A DNA stretch of 5,121 nt from Ruminococcaceae bacterium UBA5397 (GCA_002411615.1 DHOF01000039.1:22918-28038), one strand, 5' to 3'. Positions 1 through 5,121 are shown, counted from the stretch's first letter. Notes: a model not told the origin generated them from the letters alone. Numbers and translations: made by a program.

Positions 1-200
1 TTAAAGCCGATTTCAACTAGAGTTTTAAAATAAAGCAGCTTTTCTTCCATGTTCATCGGATCTACCAATGCCTGATTTCCGTCACGCAGATCTACGCTGC
101 ACCAAACCGGCGCCTTATTGAGTATCTGATCCGGCCATGTGCGATCCGGCAGAGAAACCGGCTGAAACGGAATGTACTTTTTACAACCCTCATACATCAT
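1..200 (-). CDS. leuA: 2-isopropylmalate synthase, N-terminal part (runs off left edge)
   Basis: LeuA condenses acetyl-CoA with 2-oxoisovalerate to give 2-isopropylmalate, the first committed step of leucine synthesis in the cytoplasm. The 66 visible codons contain the family signature LPDRTWPD (residues 18-25), then [20 protein letters not shown] (30-49). In that stretch R39 and D40 correspond to the catalytic arginine and the metal-binding aspartate of the DRE-TIM metallolyase family. The LPDRTWP plus DLRDGNQAL pattern is typical of the longer actinobacterial-type (type 2) LeuA rather than the short E. coli type. Two tandem ATG codons (200-198 and 197-195) are possible starts. The first is chosen because AAGGAG at 216-211 lies 10 bases upstream. 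About 88% of the protein is outside the window if it has the usual length of roughly 550 residues. Expression is predicted to be T-box controlled by uncharged tRNA-Leu, which agrees with the function. Confidence 0.93.
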   Translation of the reverse strand, partial: MMYEGCKKYIPFQPVSLPDRTWPDQILNKAPVWCSVDLRDGNQALVDPMNMEEKLLYFKTLVEIGF

Positions 201-210
201 CTTAAAACAG

Positions 211-216
211 CTCCTT
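211..216 (-). promoter_or_regulatory. leuA ribosome binding site
   Basis: AAGGAG on the minus strand, 10 bases before the first of two tandem ATG codons. It supports the start at 200. The second ATG would have a spacing of 13 bases, which is less usual. Confidence 0.8.
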
Positions 217-230
217 TTCTATCAATCAAA

Positions 231-293
231 CTGGTTTACCGGCCTTCTCTAAAACCAACTGAGAATTTCATTGACTGTGTGGATTTTGCCACA
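231..293 (-). other. leuA leader between attenuator and RBS, with two small hairpins
   Basis: This stretch lies after the attenuator T-run and before the leuA ribosome binding site and holds no gene. Two small inverted repeats are visible. TGTGG/CCACA (293-289 with 282-278, 6-base loop) begins inside the end of the T-run. TGGTTT/AAACCA (257-252 with 237-232, 14-base loop) lies about 15 bases upstream of the ribosome binding site. Neither covers the Shine-Dalgarno sequence, so a second layer of control is not indicated. They may only be local leader structure. Confidence 0.35.
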
Positions 294-333
294 AAAAAAG
301 TCCCAAAGACAGAAATGTTTCTGTCTTTGGGAC
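293..333 (-). terminator. T-box attenuator: intrinsic terminator of the leuA leader
   Basis: A perfect inverted repeat of 13 base pairs, GTCCCAAAGACAG (333-321) with CTGTCTTTGGGAC (312-300), can be extended by two A-U pairs. It is followed directly by seven T residues on the minus strand (299-293). The 5' half shares CCCAA (331-327) with the antiterminator, so the two structures exclude each other. This is the default OFF state of a transcription-attenuating T-box. The phosphatase gene upstream has no other terminator, so this hairpin probably also ends its transcripts. Confidence 0.92.
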
Positions 334-565
334 GAATCAATTCGTGGTACCACCCAAGTTCAGTTCCGCAAAGGAACCCTCAGCAGCCTCTATCAAGGCC
401 ACGGCTCTGATAACGCTGCCGTTGCGTCCGGCCCTAACAAATCGGAACCGGCGGCTCAGGGATGAGCTATCCGCATCAATTCTTTTATCGACTCACACCA
501 TCCGCCGATTCTCTGAAAAAAGAACTTATGCCTTATTCCCGTCATTGCCTTTTTCAAATTGAATT
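293..565 (-). promoter_or_regulatory. T-box leader (tRNA-Leu responsive) controlling leuA
   Basis: This is a cis-acting RNA that binds uncharged tRNA and lets transcription of leuA continue. Stem I is closed by AATCGGCGG (510-502) with CCGCCGGTT (454-446). An AGAGA motif lies just before it, overlapping its first bases (513-509). The specifier loop holds CTC (466-464, Leu codon) followed by ATCCCTGAG. Stem III is GCAGC/GCTGC (419-415 with 387-383) with inner TATCA/TGATA (412-408 with 395-391). A further hairpin GGTTCC/GGAACT (378-373 with 367-362) precedes the antiterminator. The antiterminator is complete: helix A1 TTGGG/CCCAA (357-353 with 331-327), the seven-base bulge TGGTACC (352-346) that pairs with the tRNA acceptor end, and helix A2 ACGAAT/ATTCGT (345-340 with 337-332). 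The specifier and the downstream leuA gene agree. Stem I is compact, about 65 bases. The 5' end is inferred from the promoter. Confidence 0.92.
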
Positions 566-571
566 TGTTTT

Positions 572-599
572 ATTATAACACCTAACCCTACTTTGTCAA
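572..599 (-). promoter_or_regulatory. leuA / T-box promoter
   Basis: Perfect consensus -35 TTGACA (599-594) and -10 TATAAT (577-572) on the minus strand, with a 16-base spacer. The expected start point is near 565. The TGA inside the -35 box is the stop codon of the upstream phosphatase gene. Such a strong core promoter suits a gene whose control lies in attenuation rather than in initiation. Confidence 0.88.
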
Positions 600-1351
600 G
601 AGTCTTTTTTGGGAGTTTCTGGGTTTTCCTCTTGGGGATCCTCTTTCTGCTTATCCTTTTCTCCAAATGCCTCATCGGCAGCTTCCCGCGCTGCGTTAAT
701 GATCTGGCGGGATATGTCATCCGGATCAGCCTTTTCCCGCGGCGGAATTGTTTCGCAGACTTCTGCCACCATAGAACGCATCCAAAGTCCGGGAATAATC
801 TGCATCGTATAACCGCAGCCGCTCTGTGTCATCCAATCATAGAATTTTGCGCGGGGCAGCCCATACGTGCTGAGAATTGACATCAAAGAGCCGCCATGAG
901 CCACAATCACAGCGCTTTTGGTGCCGGAGCGGAGCATCCCATTTACAATCTTTTCAAAGGCAAGGCAGGTTCTCTGCATAAAAATGCCACCGGATTCTCC
1001 TCCCTCTGGGGTATAAGCTTTTCCAGACTCCATCCACTCGGCAAAATGCGGGTCTTTCGCTGCAAGTTCCTTCGCTGTCTTTCCTTCCCATTCTCCAAAG
1101 CTGATTTCTCTGAGGTCACGGATTAAAATCGGCTTTGCATCTGGATACAGGATTTTCATAGTTTCTTTGCAGCGTTTAAGCGGACTGCAAAAATAAGCCT
1201 GTGCTTTTGGATAATCGTAGTTTTGCTTTAATTTTTTAAGTTCCGAAATTCCCTCTTTGCAAAGCGAAGAATCGGTACTGCCGATATACTGTCCGAGAAG
1301 ATTTCCTTCGGTTAAACCATGCCGAATTAAATGGATTGTATAAGATTGCAT
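596..1351 (-). CDS. Histidine phosphatase family protein (phosphoglycerate mutase-like) with charged C-terminal tail
   Basis: A cytoplasmic 251-residue member of the branch-2 histidine phosphatase superfamily (GpmB/CobC/PhoE-like). LIRHGLTEGN (8-17) carries the phosphorylated H11 next to R10. SPLKR (56-60) supplies the substrate-binding arginine. E82 in REISFGEWEG is the likely proton donor, and H152 in VAHGG is the second catalytic histidine. The core ends near residue 202. The remaining ~49 residues are hydrophilic, with KEDPQEENPETPKK-type composition and no recognised domain. The start at 1351 is preferred because AAGGAG (1365-1360) lies 8 bases upstream. An in-frame ATG at 1402 would add 17 residues but has no ribosome binding site and falls in the promoter region. 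Substrate cannot be told: sugar phosphates, alpha-ribazole phosphate and broad-specificity phosphatases share these motifs. There is no cobalamin gene nearby to support a CobC role. Transcription is divergent from the XRE gene. Confidence 0.88.
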   Translation of the reverse strand: MQSYTIHLIRHGLTEGNLLGQYIGSTDSSLCKEGISELKKLKQNYDYPKAQAYFCSPLKRCKETMKILYPDAKPILIRDLREISFGEWEGKTAKELAAKDPHFAEWMESGKAYTPEGGESGGIFMQRTCLAFEKIVNGMLRSGTKSAVIVAHGGSLMSILSTYGLPRAKFYDWMTQSGCGYTMQIIPGLWMRSMVAEVCETIPPREKADPDDISRQIINAAREAADEAFGEKDKQKEDPQEENPETPKKDS

Positions 1352-1393
1352 ACTTTCCGCTCCTTTAGTGATTTGACTACAAAATACAGTGGG

Positions 1394-1422
1394 TTTACAC
1401 ATTGTTATTCTTACGATATAAT
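1394..1422 (+). promoter_or_regulatory. Promoter of the XRE regulator gene
   Basis: TTTACA (1394-1399), a 17-base spacer and TATAAT (1417-1422) on the plus strand give a near-consensus sigma-70/SigA promoter. The expected start point is near 1429, leaving a leader of about 42 bases to the ATG at 1471. The sequence after the -10 box (1414-1445) is an imperfect inverted repeat flanked by CGAT and ATCG. It could be an operator for the XRE protein itself, but the symmetry is weak. Confidence 0.72.
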
Positions 1423-1449
1423 ATACATTACGTCATTTATAATCGACAA
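1420..1449 (-). promoter_or_regulatory. Possible promoter of the histidine phosphatase gene
   Basis: TTGTCG (1449-1444) and TATATT (1425-1420) on the minus strand, 18 bases apart, are the best promoter-like pair found upstream of the phosphatase. The -10 box overlaps the -10 box of the divergent XRE promoter. The leader would be about 60 bases. AT-rich DNA gives such matches easily, so this is tentative. Confidence 0.4.
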
Positions 1450-1470
1450 AAACTGACAGGAGATTTTACC

Positions 1471-2154
1471 ATGAATAATCATTTTCCGCGTATTTTAACT
1501 CTTCTGCGAAAAGAAAGAGGACTCAGCCAAAAAGAGGTTGCAGCCTCACTGGAAATTTCGCAAGCACTTCTCTCTCACTACGAAAAGGGGATTCGGGAAT
1601 GCGGACTGGATTTTGTGGTAAAAGTCGCCGAATATTATAAAGTTTCCTGCGATTATCTTTTGGGATTGTCGCCTCATCAAAACGGTGCAACCATCAAAGT
1701 TTCTGATCTTCCGGATGATGAGAAATCAAATTCGCGCAAAAAAGGCAAAGACATCGACGACAATCCCGATCGAAAGCTGCTTGCGAGCTCCCTGAGCCTT
1801 TTATATCAAATTTTAAAAAGCTGCGACTGCGAACCGCTGACCTCTTCGGTAACTGCTTATCTGGAAACTGCCATATACCGAACTTTCCGACTTCTGTACT
1901 CCAGCAATTCCAAAAACCCTCAGGCCATGTTTACCGTTTCGCAGAATCAGGCAATCGGAAAATCAGAAGCCTCTATGGTTCTTGCTTTGAACGCCGCGCA
2001 ATGCCTTGCACTGGGAGAAACGATCCAAGATAAAAAAGGGCTTCCCAAAGACCATCTGCCGCAGCTGACCCCGGAAAAGCTTTCTGCCGCCTATCCGAAT
2101 CTTGCACCGGCTCTTTTTTCCCTGCTCCAAAAAGCAGAAAATCATTTTTCTTAA
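1471..2154 (+). CDS. XRE-family transcriptional regulator with unassigned helical C-terminal half
   Basis: A 227-residue DNA-binding protein. Residues 6-61 form a Cro/C1-type helix-turn-helix: RILTLLRKERGLSQKEVA, then LEISQALLSHYEKG (27-40, turn and recognition helix), closing with the typical VSCDYLLGLS (58-67). Residues 80-102 are a charged, low-complexity linker (SNSRKKGKDIDDNPDRK). Residues 103-227 look helical, contain a KSCDC cysteine pair (118, 120), and match no domain I recognise. There is no transmembrane segment. The start at 1471 is chosen because AGGAG (1458-1462) lies 8 bases upstream and the helix-turn-helix begins directly after it. An upstream ATG at 1402 would start before the predicted transcription start, so it is rejected. 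The regulator may act on the divergent phosphatase, on itself, or on the membrane protein gene downstream; only the context suggests this. The target and the effector are unknown. Confidence 0.88.
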   Translation: MNNHFPRILTLLRKERGLSQKEVAASLEISQALLSHYEKGIRECGLDFVVKVAEYYKVSCDYLLGLSPHQNGATIKVSDLPDDEKSNSRKKGKDIDDNPDRKLLASSLSLLYQILKSCDCEPLTSSVTAYLETAIYRTFRLLYSSNSKNPQAMFTVSQNQAIGKSEASMVLALNAAQCLALGETIQDKKGLPKDHLPQLTPEKLSAAYPNLAPALFSLLQKAENHFS

Positions 2155-2272
2155 AAAATAAAATATCTTTATTATTATAACGGTTTTTGTTACTCTTGTA
2201 AATGAAGCTTCTTGATGGATTTCTAAAAACAGAGTGACCCCTAAAAAGTTTTGTGAAAGGATTGATTTTTCC
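2155..2272 (+). other. XRE-membrane protein intergenic spacer, no clear terminator or promoter
   Basis: The 118 bases between the two genes are AT-rich. Only a weak AATAAA/TTTATT repeat follows the XRE stop codon, and no GC stem with a T-run is present. No convincing -35/-10 pair was found. Read-through from the XRE promoter is therefore plausible, making the two genes a possible operon. Confidence 0.4.
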
Positions 2273-2986
2273 ATGAGTCTCCCTTTCCAGGGCATTTTTC
2301 ATAAATTCTGCTCTTATGAATGGGTCTGCCGCCTTCTGATGACGATTATCGGCGTTTTGGCCTGCGGATTTTCTGTGGGATTTTTTCAGGCGGCAAATTT
2401 TGGGACCGATCCTTTTACCGCATTTGCCACCGGGATCGCCAATCTTTTTCATGTATCCTATGGTATGCTGTATCCGTGGCTTAATTTGATCTTACTGATT
2501 GCCATGTTCTTTTATGGACGTCATTACATTGGGATCGCTACAATTATTAATCTTGTTGGAATTGGTTTTATGGCCGATTTATCGAAAAGCTTTCTGTTAC
2601 AGATTACCCCCGCGCCTGACTTAACAACACGGATTCTCTATCTATTCATCGGGATGATCATTCTTTGCCTCTCCGCCTCGATGTATATGACCAGCGATTT
2701 GGGGGTCTCTACCTACGATGTGGTTGCTATTTCCCTTGCAAAATTAAAAACGCCGCTCCAGTTTCGTTTTTGGAGAGTATTGACTGATTTTTTGTGCGTT
2801 TTAATTGGTTTTCTTCTCGGTGCCACCATCGGCGTAGGTACCATTTTTACCGCTTTCTGCATGGGTCCGTTCCTGCAGTTTTTTAACGAAAAGTTGTGGG
2901 ACCCGCTTTTAATCCGAATGAGAAGTGCGGATATCCATCGACAGCGTAATCGGGAAAAGGATTTTGAAACAGACTCTAAAAATTAA
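2273..2986 (+). CDS. YczE/YyaS/YitT-like integral membrane protein
   Basis: A 237-residue polytopic membrane protein resembling the poorly characterised YczE/YyaS/YitT family (COG2364-like). Hydrophobic segments lie near residues 18-40, 64-82, 86-102, 120-139, 168-187 and possibly 188-204. The C-terminus (213-237) is polar and charged and probably cytoplasmic. The protein shows an internal duplication: FGTDPFTAFATGIA (43-56) recurs as LGVSTYDVVAISLA (143-156), and YIGIATIINLVGIGF (85-99) recurs as TIGVGTIFTAFCMGP (185-199). The family has no firmly established substrate; a transport or membrane-associated role is likely. The start at ATG 2273 is preferred because AAAGGA (2256-2261) lies 11 bases upstream. 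An in-frame GTG at 2234 would add 13 polar residues without a ribosome binding site. It lies downstream of, and in the same direction as, the XRE gene, so co-expression is possible. Confidence 0.82.
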   Translation: MSLPFQGIFHKFCSYEWVCRLLMTIIGVLACGFSVGFFQAANFGTDPFTAFATGIANLFHVSYGMLYPWLNLILLIAMFFYGRHYIGIATIINLVGIGFMADLSKSFLLQITPAPDLTTRILYLFIGMIILCLSASMYMTSDLGVSTYDVVAISLAKLKTPLQFRFWRVLTDFLCVLIGFLLGATIGVGTIFTAFCMGPFLQFFNEKLWDPLLIRMRSADIHRQRNREKDFETDSKN

Positions 2987-2991
2987 TACAT

Positions 2992-3031
2992 AAAAAGTCC
3001 GACCCTCCCAAAAAGGAAAGTCGGACTTTTT
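2992..3031. terminator. Bidirectional intrinsic terminator between the membrane protein gene and glgA
   Basis: A perfect 12-base-pair inverted repeat, AAAAAGTCCGAC (2992-3003) with GTCGGACTTTTT (3020-3031), has a 16-base loop. On the plus strand the stem ends in six T residues (3027-3032), and on the minus strand in five (2996-2992). It lies 5 bases after the membrane protein stop codon and 18 bases past the glgA stop codon, so it can end both convergent transcripts. Confidence 0.9.
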
Positions 3032-3049
3032 TATAGAAAGATTCGAAAA

Positions 3050-4477
3050 TTATTTTTCCTGAAGCATTCCGCGATACAACTTAATATATTTTTTTGCAGA
3101 ACATCCCCAGCTCATATCGCAGCGCATTGCGCGTTCCACAAGCTGCTGCCAACCTTCCTGATTCTGGTAGCCTTCCAAAGCGCGATTGATCGCATTGACC
3201 ATATCTCCGCTCTGATAATTTTGAAAAGTAAAGCCATTGCCTTTGCCGTCTCCGCTGTCTTGGACAGAATCCTTGAGTCCGCCTGTTTCACGGACAATCG
3301 GGATCGTCCCATACCGCAGCGCAATCATCTGGGAAAGGCCGCAGGGCTCTGTTTTACTGGGCATTAGCAAAAGATCTGCTCCGGCATAAACTTTACGGGA
3401 CAGTTCCGGAATAAACCCAATACAGGCACAAAGTCTTCCAGGATATTTATTCTGCATGTCACGGAAAAAGTTTTCATACTCCCAATCACCGTTGCCGAGA
3501 ATGACAAACTGTATATTTGACTTCCACATAATTCCGTCCAGTGTCTCTTTTACAAGATCCAGTCCTTTATGGCTCACCATGCGGGTAACCATCCCGATCA
3601 TCGGCACATTCGGGTCCTGCATCAGTCCTAAACGTTCCTGCAGGGCACGCTTATTCTCTGCTTTTTTCGAAATATTGTCCACCGTATAATTCTGATAAAT
3701 ATCAGGGTCAGTCGCCGGATTATATGAATTGGTATCAATTCCATTCAAAATTCCGGAAAGCTTCCACTGCCGCTCCCGCAAAATTCCATCCAGCCCACTT
3801 GAAAACCATGGGTCCAGAATCTCCTGCGCATAGGTCGGGCTGACCGTCGTCACACGGTTTGCCGTTTCAATCGCACTCTTGAGCATATTAACGCAATCAT
3901 CATATTCCAGAATGGAAAAATCACTATTGGGGATTCCCAATACGTCTTCTACCAATTCTTTTCCGTATTTCCCCTGATAAAGGATATTGTGAATGGTAAT
4001 CACCGTTTTAATTCCGCGATACCAATCATTATTGGCATAGAAAATGCTGTAATAAGTAGGCACCATAGAAGTCTGCCAATCATTGCAATGGATAATGTCG
4101 GGTTTAAAATCAATATACGGCAGCATTTCAAGAATTGCACGGGAAAAAAATGCAAACCGCTCTGCATCATCATAGTGCCCATAAAGCCCATGGCGCTTAA
4201 AATAGTACTGATTATCAACGAAATAATAGATCACTCCGCCGGAACGCGCCTCAAAAATGCCGCAATATTGGCGGCGCCACGCAACCGGCACCGAAAGGCT
4301 GGTAAGGAAGCGCATTCCTTCGCGCAGATTCTGGGGAATATCCTCATAGAGAGGCATCACAACCCGGCAGCCCACCAGACGCTGACGAAGTGCCTGCGGC
4401 AAAGAACCCGCTACATCCGCAAGCCCTCCGGTCGCAGCAAAAGGTCTCGCCTCGCTGGTACAATAAAGAACTTTCAT
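3050..4477 (-). CDS. glgA: Glycogen synthase (ADP-glucose-dependent, GT5)
   Basis: GlgA transfers glucose from ADP-glucose to the non-reducing ends of alpha-1,4-glucan in the cytoplasm. The 475 residues match the usual bacterial length (about 475-485) and include both GT-B Rossmann domains. The N-terminal motif is PFAATGGLADVAGSLP (12-27), HCNDWQT (130-136) holds D133, and TIHNILYQG (161-169) holds H163. In the C-terminal half, VTRMVSHKGLDL (297-308) supplies the R299/K304 pair. SKTEPCGLSQMIALRYGT (374-391) holds the catalytic-region E377 and leads to RETGGLKDSV. These match E. coli D137, H161, R300, K305 and E377. The odd point is A15, where E. coli and most homologues have lysine (KTGGL). 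AAGGAGG (4495-4489) lies 11 bases upstream of the start. glgD precedes it by 75 bases on the same strand, so both probably belong to one glg operon that ends at the 2992-3031 terminator. Confidence 0.97.
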   Translation of the reverse strand: MKVLYCTSEARPFAATGGLADVAGSLPQALRQRLVGCRVVMPLYEDIPQNLREGMRFLTSLSVPVAWRRQYCGIFEARSGGVIYYFVDNQYYFKRHGLYGHYDDAERFAFFSRAILEMLPYIDFKPDIIHCNDWQTSMVPTYYSIFYANNDWYRGIKTVITIHNILYQGKYGKELVEDVLGIPNSDFSILEYDDCVNMLKSAIETANRVTTVSPTYAQEILDPWFSSGLDGILRERQWKLSGILNGIDTNSYNPATDPDIYQNYTVDNISKKAENKRALQERLGLMQDPNVPMIGMVTRMVSHKGLDLVKETLDGIMWKSNIQFVILGNGDWEYENFFRDMQNKYPGRLCACIGFIPELSRKVYAGADLLLMPSKTEPCGLSQMIALRYGTIPIVRETGGLKDSVQDSGDGKGNGFTFQNYQSGDMVNAINRALEGYQNQEGWQQLVERAMRCDMSWGCSAKKYIKLYRGMLQEK

Positions 4478-4488
4478 CTTCTAAAAAA

Positions 4489-4495
4489 CCTCCTT
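4489..4495 (-). promoter_or_regulatory. glgA ribosome binding site
   Basis: AAGGAGG on the minus strand, a full Shine-Dalgarno match 11 bases before the glgA ATG. It fixes the start at 4477. Confidence 0.8.
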
Positions 4496-4524
4496 CTATC
4501 CTTTTGAGGGAACTTTTCAGCGCT

Positions 4525-4541
4525 TTTTCGTATCACGAAAA
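4525..4541 (-). other. Small inverted repeat in the glgD-glgA spacer
   Basis: TTTTCGT (4525-4531) and ACGAAAA (4535-4541) form a perfect 7-base-pair hairpin with a 3-base loop. It lies 11 bases past the glgD stop codon and about 30 bases before the glgA ribosome binding site. It is A/U-rich and not followed by a T-run on the transcribed strand, so it is a poor terminator. An mRNA-stability or partial-attenuation role is possible but unproven. Confidence 0.4.
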
Positions 4542-4552
4542 GACAAAAATGA

Positions 4553-5121
4553 TCAGACAACACTGCCCTTACTGATAAAGATCGGGTAAGACTGATACCC
4601 CTGCAGAGAGCGGTCATTTTTTAGGACAACATCTTTATCGGTAATCACATAATTTAACTGGCAATTAGGTCCGATTTTTGTATCCTGCATAATTACGCAG
4701 TTATGTATCTGGCTGCCTCTTCCTACATGGACCCCGCGAAACAGAATAGAATTTTCAACTTCTCCCTCAATCACACAGCCATCTGCTACAATGCTGTTCT
4801 GCACGGAACACTCTAGGCCATACCGTGCAGGCATATCGTCCCGCACCTTTGTATAGATCGGGCGTTCGGCATTAAAAAGTTCAGCACGAACCGCCGGCTG
4901 CATCAACGACATACTGGCTTCGAAATACTCATTGATACTGCAAAGATGGCGGATATATCCGGTAAACGGATATCCACAAACTCGAAAGCGACGCACATTG
5001 CGCTGAATAAAATCGCGTTTAAAATCATAAAGGTTGCGGCTGACACAGTCGTCTACCAGTTCCATCAAAAGTTCCCGGCGAAGAATGGTCAGACCGATCG
5101 CATAATTGCAGGCTCCCTGCA
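4553..5121 (-). CDS. glgD: Glucose-1-phosphate adenylyltransferase-like subunit GlgD, C-terminal half (runs off right edge)
   Basis: GlgD is the regulatory or partner subunit of ADP-glucose pyrophosphorylase in Bacillota, acting with catalytic GlgC to make ADP-glucose for GlgA. The 188 visible codons are about half of a protein that is usually 340-370 residues. The open frame continues without a stop to 5121, so the apparent TTG/ATG starts near 5068-5063 are internal. The visible part has the end of the nucleotidyltransferase domain (IGLTILRRELLMELVDD, DFKRDFIQ), the family motif FNAERPIYTKVRDDMPARYG, and a left-handed beta-helix of hexapeptide repeats (VQNSIVADGCVIEGEVENS and on). It ends in YPIFISKGSVV, characteristic of GlgD rather than GlgC. 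The nucleotide-binding N-terminus is outside the window, so whether this GlgD retains catalytic residues cannot be judged. It is followed by glgA on the same strand. Confidence 0.92.
   Translation of the reverse strand, partial: QGACNYAIGLTILRRELLMELVDDCVSRNLYDFKRDFIQRNVRRFRVCGYPFTGYIRHLCSINEYFEASMSLMQPAVRAELFNAERPIYTKVRDDMPARYGLECSVQNSIVADGCVIEGEVENSILFRGVHVGRGSQIHNCVIMQDTKIGPNCQLNYVITDKDVVLKNDRSLQGYQSYPIFISKGSVV

Noticed and set aside
271..562. Plus-strand open frames of 64 and 72 codons over the leuA leader
   Set aside because: They lie on the strand opposite a fully explained T-box, have no ribosome binding site, and their codons are dictated by RNA stems on the other strand.
1352..1402. 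N-terminal extension of the phosphatase from an ATG at 1402
   Set aside because: No ribosome binding site precedes it, the extra 17 residues do not resemble the family, and it would lie almost at the predicted transcription start. ATG 1351 has AAGGAG 8 bases upstream.
1402..1470. N-terminal extension of the XRE regulator from an ATG at 1402
   Set aside because: It starts upstream of the predicted -10 box and transcription start and lacks a ribosome binding site. The helix-turn-helix begins normally from the ATG at 1471.
2204..2211. GAAGCTTC palindrome in the XRE-membrane protein spacer as an operator
   Set aside because: An 8-base palindrome alone is expected by chance and has no repeated partner nearby.
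2234..2272. GTG start at 2234 for the membrane protein
   Set aside because: No Shine-Dalgarno sequence precedes it, and the added residues are polar. ATG 2273 has AAAGGA upstream.
1963..2452. Minus-strand open frames of 110 and 159 codons across the XRE and membrane protein genes
   Set aside because: They overlap two better supported genes on the other strand, are rich in basic residues and without domains, and have no ribosome binding site.
3989..4507. 172-codon plus-strand open frame opposite glgA
   Set aside because: It is antisense to a well-conserved GlgA, its translation matches no family I know, and it is a frame shadow of the coding strand.
4553..5068. A separate 171-residue gene starting at 5068
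   Set aside because: The frame is open all the way to 5121 and the upstream codons continue the GlgD sequence, so this is the end of a longer glgD.

Overview
The window looks like chromosome from a Gram-positive, moderate-GC member of the Bacillota, most likely class Clostridia, possibly Oscillospiraceae/Ruminococcaceae; the family-level placement is inference. The evidence is a tRNA-sensing T-box leader in front of leuA, strong AGGAG-type ribosome binding sites, TTGACA/TATAAT-like promoters, and a GlgD-GlgA gene pair, since GlgD is the Bacillota companion of ADP-glucose pyrophosphorylase. No insertion sequence, CRISPR array, tRNA, rRNA or prophage gene was seen.

Layout, left to right. Positions 1-200 (minus) hold the first 66 codons of leuA, 2-isopropylmalate synthase, which runs off the left edge. 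Positions 201-599 carry its control region, read on the minus strand: a near-consensus promoter (599-572), a T-box leader with a CUC (Leu) specifier, a complete antiterminator, a competing intrinsic terminator, and a ribosome binding site. Positions 596-1351 (minus) encode a histidine phosphatase family protein with a charged C-terminal tail; its stop codon lies inside the -35 box of the leuA promoter. A short divergent region (1352-1470) separates it from an XRE-type regulator (1471-2154, plus) with an unassigned helical C-terminal half. Next comes a YczE/YyaS/YitT-like membrane protein (2273-2986, plus) with a visible internal duplication. A symmetric, probably bidirectional terminator (2992-3031) sits at the convergent junction with the glycogen genes. 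glgA (3050-4477, minus) and the C-terminal half of glgD (4553 to the right edge, minus) form part of a glg operon whose upstream genes lie outside the window.

How the genes work together. leuA commits carbon to leucine and appears to be switched on when tRNA-Leu is uncharged. GlgD (with GlgC, not in view) supplies ADP-glucose, and GlgA polymerises it into glycogen. The XRE regulator and the membrane protein have no obvious terminator between them and may be co-transcribed; what they regulate or transport cannot be read from the sequence.

Most of the window is ordinary core genome. The points most worth a second look are the complete T-box switch, the alanine in GlgA where the family's KxGGL lysine is expected, the compact and overlapping promoter arrangements, and the unassigned C-terminal half of the XRE protein beside a membrane protein. 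I found no convincing undescribed multi-gene system.
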